The notes under the pieces were generated by a model, which saw nothing but the letters and a program-made list of their open reading frames with translations, made no database searches and was not told where the DNA came from. A program made the position numbers and the translations under genes. Below are positions 1 through 5,034 of a DNA stretch of 5,034 bases, one piece after another. Source of the stretch: Gammaproteobacteria bacterium (GTDB lineage Bacteria > Pseudomonadota > Gammaproteobacteria > Steroidobacterales > Steroidobacteraceae); NCBI GenBank assembly GCA_030040525.1, contig JASHTN010000269.1:1-5034 (forward strand), in the 5' to 3' direction. Position 1 is the first letter of the stretch. Every line of letters starts with the position of its first letter.

Positions 1-477
1 CACCGCGAGGGCGCCCCCGGGATCGAGCGTGCGGCTCCACCAGGCGAGGGCGAGCGGTCCCAGCACGCGCGCCGGCAGCGCCGGCCAGGGCTGGGGCCCG
101 AGCCGCACCGGGGCGAGCTCGAAGGGATCGCGCACCGTCGCCTCGGGCGGTGCCCGGATCCGGCGCACGGCGAGGAGCGGCTCGCAGCCCGCGGGCACCG
201 CCGGCGCGTACTCGAGCACGAGCGGCCGGGGCGTCGGGTTGGCAAAGACGAACGCCGCCGGCTGCCCCCGGCCGAGGTGCGCACGCGGCGCGGTAGCGAG
301 CGCAGCGCCGATCTCGATCTTCCTCACGTAGAGTGCCTCGATCGCGAGACCGAGCAGCAGCAGCCCGAGCGGCAGGTGCCAGAGCCGCGCGCTCCCGGCA
401 CCGTCCGACCAGATGCCGACAATCCCCAGCACGGCGGCGAGGAAGGCGAGCAGGTAGCCGCGCCAGGCGAGGTGCAT
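1..477 (-). CDS. DUF58 family membrane protein, N-terminal 159 residues (C-terminus beyond left edge)
   Basis: The reverse strand from ATG at 477-475 is open to the window edge, giving 159 residues with no stop. The start lies 3 bp after the TGA of the MoxR gene. No Shine-Dalgarno sequence is evident, so translation probably depends on coupling. Two hydrophobic segments near residues 7-23 and 33-50 form an N-terminal membrane hairpin, as is usual in DUF58 proteins. Next comes a region that looks beta-sandwich-like (about 55-125), with FVFANPTPRPLVLEY near 76-90. Then comes LGPQPWPALPARVLGPLALAWW (127-147, with one residue before), which resembles the family pattern of an arginine-containing 'GP' segment before the DUF58 core. 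The DUF58 core itself, a von Willebrand A-like fold, would lie outside the window, so the assignment rests on the N-terminal pattern and on position directly after moxR, where DUF58 genes typically sit. Proteins of this family are presumed partners of MoxR ATPases; biochemical function is unknown. Confidence 0.85.
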   Translation of the reverse strand, partial: MHLAWRGYLLAFLAAVLGIVGIWSDGAGSARLWHLPLGLLLLGLAIEALYVRKIEIGAALATAPRAHLGRGQPAAFVFANPTPRPLVLEYAPAVPAGCEPLLAVRRIRAPPEATVRDPFELAPVRLGPQPWPALPARVLGPLALAWWSRTLDPGGALAV

Positions 478-480
478 GGC

Positions 481-1431
481 TCAGCGCGGCACCGGGGTCG
501 CGGCGAGCAGCTGCGCCACGATCTCCGTCTCGGTCGTGCCCTCGAGAGCGGCTTCCGGTGTCAGCACGAGTCGGTGGGCCATCACCCACTCGGCCGGCTC
601 CTTGACGTCGTCGGGCGTGACGAAATCCGCGCCGCGCAGCCCGGCGGTGATGCGCGCCGCCTTCAGCAGCGCGAGCGCCCCGCGGGTCGAGAGCCCGAGC
701 GAGAGCCGCGCATGCTCGCGCGAGGCCCGCGCGAGATCGAGCACGTAGCCGCTCAGGGCTTGCGCCACGTGGATGCGCTCGGCCTCGAGACGCGCCTGCG
801 CGAGGCGCTCGCGCGGCAGCGCCGTGACGCTCTCGAGCGTCGTCTGCGCGGCGCTCGCCATGCCGCCGTAGCGGCTGAGGATCTCGCTCTCCGCCTCGCG
901 CGCCGGGTAGTCCATGACGAGGCGCAGCATGAAGCGGTCGAGCTGCGATTCAGGCAGCGGATAGGTGCCCTCGAATTCGCGCGGGTTCTGCGTGGCGAGC
1001 ACCAGGAAGTCCTCGGGCAGCGGCTTGACCTCGCGCTCGACGCTCACCTGCCGCTCTTCCATCGCCTCGAGCAGCGCCGACTGGGTCTTCGGTCCCGCGC
1101 GGTTGATCTCGTCCACCAGCACGACGTCGGCAAAGAGCGGGCCCGGGCGGAACAGGAAGCGGCGCTGCTGATCATCGAACACGGGCACGCCGATGATGTC
1201 GCTCGGCATCAGGTCGGGGGTGCCCTGGATGCGCTTGAACTCCCCGCCGAGGGTGCGTGCGAGAGTCTTGGCGAGCAGCGTCTTGCCGAGTCCCGGCACG
1301 CCCTGCACCAGCACGTGGCCGCGCGCGGTGAGCGCAATGGTGAGCGCGCGTGCGGCGCTCTCGGCGCCCACCACCACGCGGGTCAGCTCGCGCTCGATGA
1401 GACTCTCGAGCTCGCGGATCGATTCGCTCAT
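481..1431 (-). CDS. MoxR-family AAA+ ATPase
   Basis: This is a complete 316-residue protein, the usual length for a MoxR ATPase. ATP-binding motifs are intact: Walker A GVPGLGKT at 44-51, Walker B VLVDEIN at 104-110 (D107, E108), sensor 1 ATQNP at 146-150, the family hallmark YPLPESQLDRF at 157-167, and a sensor-2-like STRG at 248-251 in the C-terminal lid. It has no signal peptide or membrane segment, so it acts in the cytoplasm, probably as a hexameric chaperone-like ATPase on partner proteins. Its ATG (1431-1429) overlaps the TGA of the preceding DUF4350 gene as ATGA, and a GAAAGG Shine-Dalgarno-like sequence lies 11 nt upstream. The DUF58 gene follows after 3 bp. The name moxR is often used for such genes, but the subfamily and substrate cannot be told from sequence, so no symbol is assigned. 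Family assignment is very secure; the role in this organism is inferred only from neighbours. Confidence 0.97.
   Translation of the reverse strand: MSESIRELESLIERELTRVVVGAESAARALTIALTARGHVLVQGVPGLGKTLLAKTLARTLGGEFKRIQGTPDLMPSDIIGVPVFDDQQRRFLFRPGPLFADVVLVDEINRAGPKTQSALLEAMEERQVSVEREVKPLPEDFLVLATQNPREFEGTYPLPESQLDRFMLRLVMDYPAREAESEILSRYGGMASAAQTTLESVTALPRERLAQARLEAERIHVAQALSGYVLDLARASREHARLSLGLSTRGALALLKAARITAGLRGADFVTPDDVKEPAEWVMAHRLVLTPEAALEGTTETEIVAQLLAATPVPR
1428..1431 (-). other. ATGA start/stop overlap between the DUF4350 and MoxR genes
   Basis: The TGA of the DUF4350 gene overlaps the ATG of the MoxR gene in the same four-base form as the upstream junction. In contrast to that junction, a Shine-Dalgarno-like GAAAGG is present at 1448-1443, so MoxR may be translated both by coupling and by independent initiation. 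Confidence 0.85.
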
Positions 1432-2723
1432 TGGGCCAGCTGCCTTTCGATGTGGACGATGAGGTTGTGCAGGCGCTTGAGCGGCACACGCTCGCCGGCA
1501 TACGCCCGCTCGTACCAGCCGCGCAGCCGCTCGAGGTCGGCGCGCGCGAGGCGCGGCTCATGCTCGAGCCGCTCCCAGAAGGCCTCCGCCGGCGCGGGGG
1601 CGCTCCGGCGGTTCGCGAGCCGGCGCGAGAGGTGCTCGAAGAGCCGCCGCGCGGCGGCCGCGGGCTTCAGCACCCGCGCGAGGTACGCACCCGTGACCCG
1701 CACCAGCTGCGCTTCGCGCGGCGCGCTGGCGCGCTGCGCCGGCAGGCGCAGCCGCGTGCCCCCGAGCACCCACACGAGCCACATCAGAAACAGCACGCCG
1801 AGCGTCTCGTACAACCGCGCATCGCGGTAGAACTTCGCCGGATCGTAGGCGGCGCCGAGGCCCTGGTGCTCGTCGTCGAACAGCACCGCCCCGCGCGCAC
1901 TCAGGCTCGCAGCCACGAGGTTGGCGAGCAGCCGTGCGTTGTCGGCGAGTCCCAGCGCGCGGTTGCTGAAGAGCGAGGCGAAGCCGCTGACGATCACCGT
2001 GCCCGCACCGTTCGGTCGCGTCCAGAGCACGCCCTCGCCGGTCTCCCGCTGCCGTGCGAGCGACAGCACGAAGCCGTCGCGCGGCACCTTCACCGCCCAC
2101 ACCTGCCACGGAAACACCCGCCACGGATAGTCGGACCACGCCACCGCCTGCGCGACGCCCTCGAGGTAGGGGTGCGCGCCATTGGGGATCAGCGTGGTGC
2201 GCTCGGGACTCGCGAGGGGACGGACGGCAGCCGCCATGAGCGCCACCAGGTCCTCGCGCTTGGGCTGCGCGGCCCCGGCGTTGCGCAGGCGCACCGCCTC
2301 GTAGGAGAGTCCCGTGAGATCCTGAAGATCGGTCCAGAAAACCCCGCTGCGCGCCCAGTCCGGCTTGTCGGCGATCGCCGCCAGCACCAGCAGCGTGTTG
2401 CCCTCGCGCAGCCAGGCGTCGAGCGCCTTGAGCTCTGCACCGGAGAAGGGTGTCGACACCGGCAGCGACACGACCAGCAGGTTCCCCGAAGGGGCGAGGC
2501 CCGGCCGCTGCGCCAGCGTGTCGAAGCGCTCGCGCAGCGAGAGCGCGGGAATGCGCTCCTCCCTGAGCCAGCCGAGTGCGCCCGCCAGGCCGTTGCCGCC
2601 CCGCTCGACGGTGGTTGGCAACGCGGTCCGCCGACCGCCGAGCTCTCCCCCGTGTACGAAGAGCGTCGCAAACACCGCCAGCGCGCCGAACGCCAGGGCG
2701 AGTGTGAGCAGCCGCTCCCTCAT
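1428..2723 (-). CDS. DUF4350 domain-containing membrane protein
   Basis: The protein has 431 residues. The ATG at 2723-2721 was chosen because it overlaps the upstream TGA as ATGA and is followed at once by a membrane segment (MRERLLTLALAFGALAVFA). The same frame is open much further upstream, but that extension is an arginine/alanine-rich antisense-like shadow across the DUF4129 gene. Order of parts: TM1 about 5-23; a large extracytoplasmic region about 24-304 containing GNLLVVSLP (80-88), the patch GAELKALDAWLREGNTLLVL (95-114) of the DUF4350/GATase-like fold, SGFASLFSNRALGLADNARL (246-265), and FDDEHQGLG (282-290); TM2 about 305-322 (TLGVLFLMWLVWVLGG); and an arginine-rich cytoplasmic tail of about 108 residues. 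The SN...DN block and the FD-E-H-G motif followed by a membrane segment are what I recognise as DUF4350. Function is unknown; proteins of this type are found beside moxR and DUF4129 genes. It ends inside the moxR start codon, so the two are probably translationally coupled. Confidence 0.88.
   Translation of the reverse strand: MRERLLTLALAFGALAVFATLFVHGGELGGRRTALPTTVERGGNGLAGALGWLREERIPALSLRERFDTLAQRPGLAPSGNLLVVSLPVSTPFSGAELKALDAWLREGNTLLVLAAIADKPDWARSGVFWTDLQDLTGLSYEAVRLRNAGAAQPKREDLVALMAAAVRPLASPERTTLIPNGAHPYLEGVAQAVAWSDYPWRVFPWQVWAVKVPRDGFVLSLARQRETGEGVLWTRPNGAGTVIVSGFASLFSNRALGLADNARLLANLVAASLSARGAVLFDDEHQGLGAAYDPAKFYRDARLYETLGVLFLMWLVWVLGGTRLRLPAQRASAPREAQLVRVTGAYLARVLKPAAAARRLFEHLSRRLANRRSAPAPAEAFWERLEHEPRLARADLERLRGWYERAYAGERVPLKRLHNLIVHIERQLAQ
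1443..1448 (-). promoter_or_regulatory. Putative Shine-Dalgarno sequence of the MoxR gene
   Basis: The minus strand reads GAAAGG here, ending 11 nt before the MoxR ATG. The spacing is slightly long but acceptable. It lies inside the last codons of the DUF4350 gene and is the clearest ribosome-binding site I could find within the operon; the DUF58 and DUF4129 starts lack an obvious one. Confidence 0.45.
2720..2723 (-). other. ATGA start/stop overlap between the DUF4129 and DUF4350 genes
   Basis: The TGA ending the DUF4129 gene shares two bases with the ATG beginning the DUF4350 gene. Upstream of the ATG there is only a weak GGCGGG. Termination-reinitiation is therefore the likely way the second gene is translated, which tends to keep the two products in fixed ratio. 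This overlap also decides the DUF4350 start. Confidence 0.85.
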
Positions 2724-3655
2724 GCGCCCGCCGCAGCGAGCGCGGCCAGGAGCTCCCGGCCGCCCGCAAGCGCCGCCCCGAGCGCCTCGGGGCCGGGCAC
2801 GCGGTCGGAGAACCTCAAGCGCTCGCTCGCCGCCGCGAGCACGCGCAGCCGCTCGCGATGCGCAGGGTCTGCGAGGCGCACCTCGCGGAGCAGCTCCCGC
2901 ACGGTGAGCGCGCGGGCCGGGGGCAGTCGCCCCTGCTCGTAGAGCCGCCGTGTGATCAGCTCGAGGAGCAGCCGCGGCTGGAGCGCTTCGGCCGCCGCCT
3001 CGATCTGCCCAGGATCGGAGCCGGCGGGCAGCCCCGCCCCCGCATCGAGCCCCCGCCCCGGGTCCGTCTCGCCGCCGCGCCGGCGCAACCATCCGGCGAG
3101 GCGCAGCTCGTGGATCACGATCGCACCCGCCACGGCGATGAGGACCGCACAGACTGCGACCGTGATGAGGCGCGCCACGCGCTCGGAGAGCTGCGTCGTG
3201 CCGAGCAGGCGCGCCAGGAAGCCGTCCGAGCCGGACGCCGCGCGCGCCGCGAGAATGCCGCGCACCCAGGCCTTGAAGCGCTCCCACCACCCCCGCGGCT
3301 CGGGCGGCGCCGCCTTGAGGGCACCCAGCACCGCGCCGACACGCGCGATGCGCGGCGCGCGCTCTGCGGCACGCCGCTGCGACTCGCGCACGATCAGCGT
3401 GCGCAGCTCCGTCAACCCCTGGTCGGACAGGCTGTTGGCGGGCTTGTCCCAATCGCGCGGCAGCCACACCGCCCAGGGACTGGCCCGCAGCGCCGGCGCG
3501 AGGTCCGGGCAGCGCGCGGCGATCTTCTCGTAGCCGACATCGAGCGCGGGGTCGAGCTGCCTGAGACAGCTGTCGATCGCGCCGAGCGCATCCCGCGAGG
3601 CCACCGCCGGCGTCCCGGCGAGCGCCAGCACGAGCGCCAGGAGCAGGCGATGCAT
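2720..3655 (-). CDS. DUF4129-type single-pass membrane protein with signal peptide
   Basis: The protein has 311 residues from ATG 3655-3653. This start gives a clean signal peptide (MHRLLLALVLALAGTPAVAS, probable cleavage after the AVA near residue 19) and lies 7 bp after the stop of the upstream gene. An in-frame ATG at 3742 would overlap that gene by 80 bp and bury the signal peptide, so it was rejected. After the signal come an extracytoplasmic region (about 20-160) with two cysteines (C30, C49) and a tryptophan-rich stretch WAVWLPRDW (61-69); a membrane segment about 162-183; a flexible Gly/Asp-rich linker (about 194-217); and a C-terminal helical domain (about 224-285) with LLELITRRLYEQGRLPPARA and LTVRELLREVR. 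This domain fits the DUF4129 pattern, which usually sits at the cytoplasmic end of such proteins. Its role is unknown. The gene's TGA overlaps the DUF4350 start, and its position next to DUF4350, MoxR and DUF58 genes supports the assignment. DUF4129 is a divergent family, so the name is less secure than the gene. Confidence 0.85.
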   Translation of the reverse strand: MHRLLLALVLALAGTPAVASRDALGAIDSCLRQLDPALDVGYEKIAARCPDLAPALRASPWAVWLPRDWDKPANSLSDQGLTELRTLIVRESQRRAAERAPRIARVGAVLGALKAAPPEPRGWWERFKAWVRGILAARAASGSDGFLARLLGTTQLSERVARLITVAVCAVLIAVAGAIVIHELRLAGWLRRRGGETDPGRGLDAGAGLPAGSDPGQIEAAAEALQPRLLLELITRRLYEQGRLPPARALTVRELLREVRLADPAHRERLRVLAAASERLRFSDRVPGPEALGAALAGGRELLAALAAAGA

Positions 3656-3662
3656 GCGGCTT

Positions 3663-4502
3663 TCAGCCGGCGGCGGCGGCCGAGATGCGCTGCGCGAGGT
3701 CCGTGCCTTCCTTGCGAACGCGCAGGTCGCCGAATACGGCAAGCGCCAGCGCGCAGTAAAACGGCGTCACGATCGCCGACATGATCACGACGAGCGTCTC
3801 CGTCGCGGCGGCGATGACCGCGATGTCGTTGCGCGCCAGCAGCAACGAGACGAGCGTGGTAACGAGCCCGAGCGCGATGTAGATCACGATCACGATGAGC
3901 ACGCCCACGGTGTAGACACCGGTGAGGCGCCACAGGCTCCCGGAGGTGAGGCGCCAGCTGTGCGCGAGGCTGGCCGCCGGACCCCGGTCCGACAGCAAGA
4001 GCGAGGTCCATCCCGCCGACAGCGCCACCATGACGAAGCTCGCCGGCACCAGCATCAGCACCCACACCACCACCCGTACCGGCATCGGGAACAGCAGTCC
4101 GAGCAGGAACCAGCAGCCGATCGCCGCCGCGGTGAGGACCCCGAGCACCACCATGGCCGGCAGACGCCGCAGCGCGGTGCCGAGCTCCTGCGCGGTGGCC
4201 GCCGCACCGCCGGTGGCGAGGGCGTGCTGGCGCAGCAGGATCGCCGACCACAGCAGCACGCTGAGGAGCGTGCCTACGAAGTACAGCGCGAGCCACACCG
4301 GATCGTGGAACAGGGTCAGGATCGACTGTGCCAGGCCGTGGCCGCTCAGCAGCGAATAGATGTTCGGCAGCTGCGCGGCGATCACGGCGAGCAGCGCGTA
4401 CGGCAGGCACTTCACCACCGTCACGCGGAAGATGCGAAACGCCGCATCGACGATCTCGCCGATCGACAGGGGCCGCTGGGGCGGGTAGAGGGAGGTAGCC
4501 AT
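3663..4502 (-). CDS. Multi-pass inner-membrane protein, resembling the GDPD membrane-domain type
   Basis: This 279-residue protein is mostly hydrophobic, with about six membrane segments near residues 30-48, 68-90, 114-137, 142-165, 194-222 and 227-255. The start is firm: an in-frame TAA lies three codons upstream of the ATG (TAA at 4514-4512) with no alternative start between, and the next Met is at 139. The N-terminal PLSIGEIVDAAFRIFR (11-26) and the end of the last membrane stretch (YCALALAVFGDLRVRKEG, 249-266) resemble proteins annotated as glycerophosphoryl diester phosphodiesterase membrane domain or related uncharacterised families. The catalytic phosphodiesterase domain is absent, so no enzymatic activity should be assumed. 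It is the first gene of the minus-strand operon, and the DUF4129 gene follows after 7 bp. A role as a membrane partner of the MoxR system is a guess from position. It could equally be an unrelated hypothetical membrane protein sharing the transcript. Confidence 0.88.
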   Translation of the reverse strand: MATSLYPPQRPLSIGEIVDAAFRIFRVTVVKCLPYALLAVIAAQLPNIYSLLSGHGLAQSILTLFHDPVWLALYFVGTLLSVLLWSAILLRQHALATGGAAATAQELGTALRRLPAMVVLGVLTAAAIGCWFLLGLLFPMPVRVVVWVLMLVPASFVMVALSAGWTSLLLSDRGPAASLAHSWRLTSGSLWRLTGVYTVGVLIVIVIYIALGLVTTLVSLLLARNDIAVIAAATETLVVIMSAIVTPFYCALALAVFGDLRVRKEGTDLAQRISAAAAG

Positions 4503-4548
4503 TCGCGCATCTTACCCGGCTGTAGCAGAGTTGCGTGTTGTGAATACG
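4503..4548. promoter_or_regulatory. 46 bp divergent intergenic region between the membrane-protein operon and prmC
   Basis: Both genes start at the edges of this segment, so both promoters must lie in it or inside the opposite coding region. It is visibly more AT-rich than its surroundings. On the minus strand a TTCACA (one mismatch to TTGACA, 4544-4539) is present, but no good -10 box sits 16-18 bp away; TACAGC and TAAGAT occur at unsuitable spacing. On the plus strand no convincing -35/-10 pair was seen. An AGAG at 4527-4530 could act as a weak ribosome-binding site for the alternative GTG start of prmC at 4540. The promoter role is inferred from position only. Confidence 0.4.
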
Positions 4549-5034
4549 ATGCTGACCGTCGCCGGGCTCCTCGAGGAGGGCGTGCAGCGCCTGCGGGCCG
4601 CCGGCGCCGACCCCGACGCGGTTGCTGCGGCGCGGCTCGATGCCGGGCTGCTCCTCGCCCGAGTCCTCGCCGTCCCCCGGGCGCGCCTTCAGTCTCACCC
4701 GGAGGAAGCTCTGCCCCCGGCGGCCGTCGCGAGCTACCGGCGCCTCCTCGAGCGCCGCGCTGCGGGCGAGCCCCTCGCCTACCTGACGGGCAAGCGCGAG
4801 TTCTGGTCGCTCGAGCTTGCCGTCTCCCCCGCGGTGCTGATCCCGCGTCCCGAGACCGAGCTGCTGGTGGAGCGGGCGCTCGCGCTGCGCCCTGAGGCCG
4901 CCGGCGCCGTGGTCGACCTCGGCACCGGGTGTGGTGCGATCGCGCTGGCCTTGGCGCGGGAGCGTCCCGGCTGGCGGATCGTGGCGACCGACGTCTCGCA
5001 GCCGGCGCTCGCCCTGGCGCGCGCCAACGCCGCC
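4549..5034 (+). CDS. prmC: Release factor glutamine methyltransferase PrmC (HemK), N-terminal 162 residues (C-terminus beyond right edge)
   Basis: PrmC methylates the glutamine of the GGQ motif in peptide chain release factors RF1 and RF2, using S-adenosylmethionine, in the cytoplasm. The first 162 residues are present and open to the window edge. An N-terminal helical domain (about 1-85) binds the release factor and ends in GEPLAYLTGKREFW (73-86), a family signature. The methyltransferase domain begins with VLIPRPETELLVERAL (96-111) and SAM motif I, VVDLGTGCGAIALALA (121-136), followed by the acidic loop ATDVS near 146-150. The catalytic NPPY motif lies beyond the right edge. ATG at 4549 was chosen because it places the usual M-L/T-V-x-x-LL opening; in-frame GTG (4540) and TTG (4531) are alternatives, and an in-frame TAG at 4486-4488 closes the frame. 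In many proteobacteria prmC follows prfA; here the left neighbour is a divergent gene, so prfA is not directly upstream. Confidence 0.97.
   Translation, partial: MLTVAGLLEEGVQRLRAAGADPDAVAAARLDAGLLLARVLAVPRARLQSHPEEALPPAAVASYRRLLERRAAGEPLAYLTGKREFWSLELAVSPAVLIPRPETELLVERALALRPEAAGAVVDLGTGCGAIALALARERPGWRIVATDVSQPALALARANAA

Noticed and set aside
277..1830. Plus-strand ORF of 517 codons
   Set aside because: It lies antisense to the DUF58, MoxR and DUF4350 genes, is rich in Arg, His, Glu and Gln, shows no recognisable domain, and is explained by high GC on the opposite strand of real genes.
1431..2942. Plus-strand ORF of 503 codons
   Set aside because: Antisense to the DUF4350 and DUF4129 genes, with low-complexity Arg/Ala/His composition and no motifs.
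2724..3467. N-terminal extension of the DUF4350 gene frame up to 3467
   Set aside because: This part is an alternative frame of the DUF4129 gene and is arginine-rich and domain-free; the ATGA-linked ATG at 2723, followed by a membrane segment, is the credible start.
3656..3742. Upstream ATG at 3742 for the DUF4129-type gene
   Set aside because: It would overlap the upstream gene by 80 bp and place an Arg/Ser/Pro-rich stretch before a well-formed signal peptide beginning at 3655.
4503..4548. Consensus sigma-70 promoter in the divergent spacer
   Set aside because: TTCACA resembles a -35 box, but no -10 box lies at an acceptable distance, so no specific promoter is claimed.
3412..4698. Minus-strand ORF of 428 codons
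   Set aside because: Overlaps the six-TM protein and DUF4129 gene in another frame of the same strand and prmC in antisense; composition is Arg/Ala-rich with no membrane or domain pattern.
3654..4895. Plus-strand ORF of 413 codons
   Set aside because: Crosses the membrane-protein gene in antisense and then runs out of frame through prmC; its sequence is dominated by Arg, Asp, His and Gln and its C-terminal part contradicts the clear PrmC frame.
1..5034. Mobile element, CRISPR, tRNA/rRNA or defence system
   Set aside because: No direct or inverted repeat series, transposase, integrase, nuclease or RNA-gene pattern was seen; MoxR-type ATPases occur near some defence-like loci, but none of the accompanying effector domains is present here.

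Overview
The window is very GC-rich (by eye around 70%), densely packed bacterial DNA with almost no non-coding space. Codon third positions are strongly G/C, which produces many long antisense shadow ORFs. Gene content and protein style (a PrmC of proteobacterial type, and a MoxR/DUF58/DUF4129/DUF4350 cluster) suggest a high-GC proteobacterium, most likely a gammaproteobacterium. The species cannot be fixed from this sequence. No mobile element, RNA gene, CRISPR array or prophage signal was seen.

Layout. Nearly the whole window, from 4502 down to the left edge, is one minus-strand operon of five genes. In transcription order they are: a multi-pass membrane protein (4502-3663); a secreted or membrane-anchored DUF4129-type protein (3655-2720); a DUF4350-type membrane protein (2723-1428); a MoxR-family AAA+ ATPase (1431-481); and the N-terminal part of a DUF58 protein that runs off the left edge (477-1). 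Junctions are very tight: a 7 bp gap, a 4 bp ATGA overlap, a second 4 bp ATGA overlap, then a 3 bp gap. This implies one transcript and translational coupling. To the right, across a 46 bp divergent intergenic region, the plus strand carries the first 162 codons of prmC (hemK), the release-factor glutamine methyltransferase, which runs off the right edge.

How the genes may work together. MoxR ATPases are chaperone-like AAA+ proteins, usually encoded beside DUF58 proteins and membrane proteins with large extracytoplasmic parts. Here the DUF4129, DUF4350 and DUF58 products each combine membrane anchors with a soluble cytoplasmic part. A reasonable inference is an inner-membrane assembly whose cytoplasmic tails are engaged or remodelled by the MoxR ATPase. 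The substrate and physiological role of this type of cluster are poorly understood, so it is the most interesting item here, although the cluster type itself is not new. prmC is an unrelated housekeeping gene that only shares the divergent upstream region.
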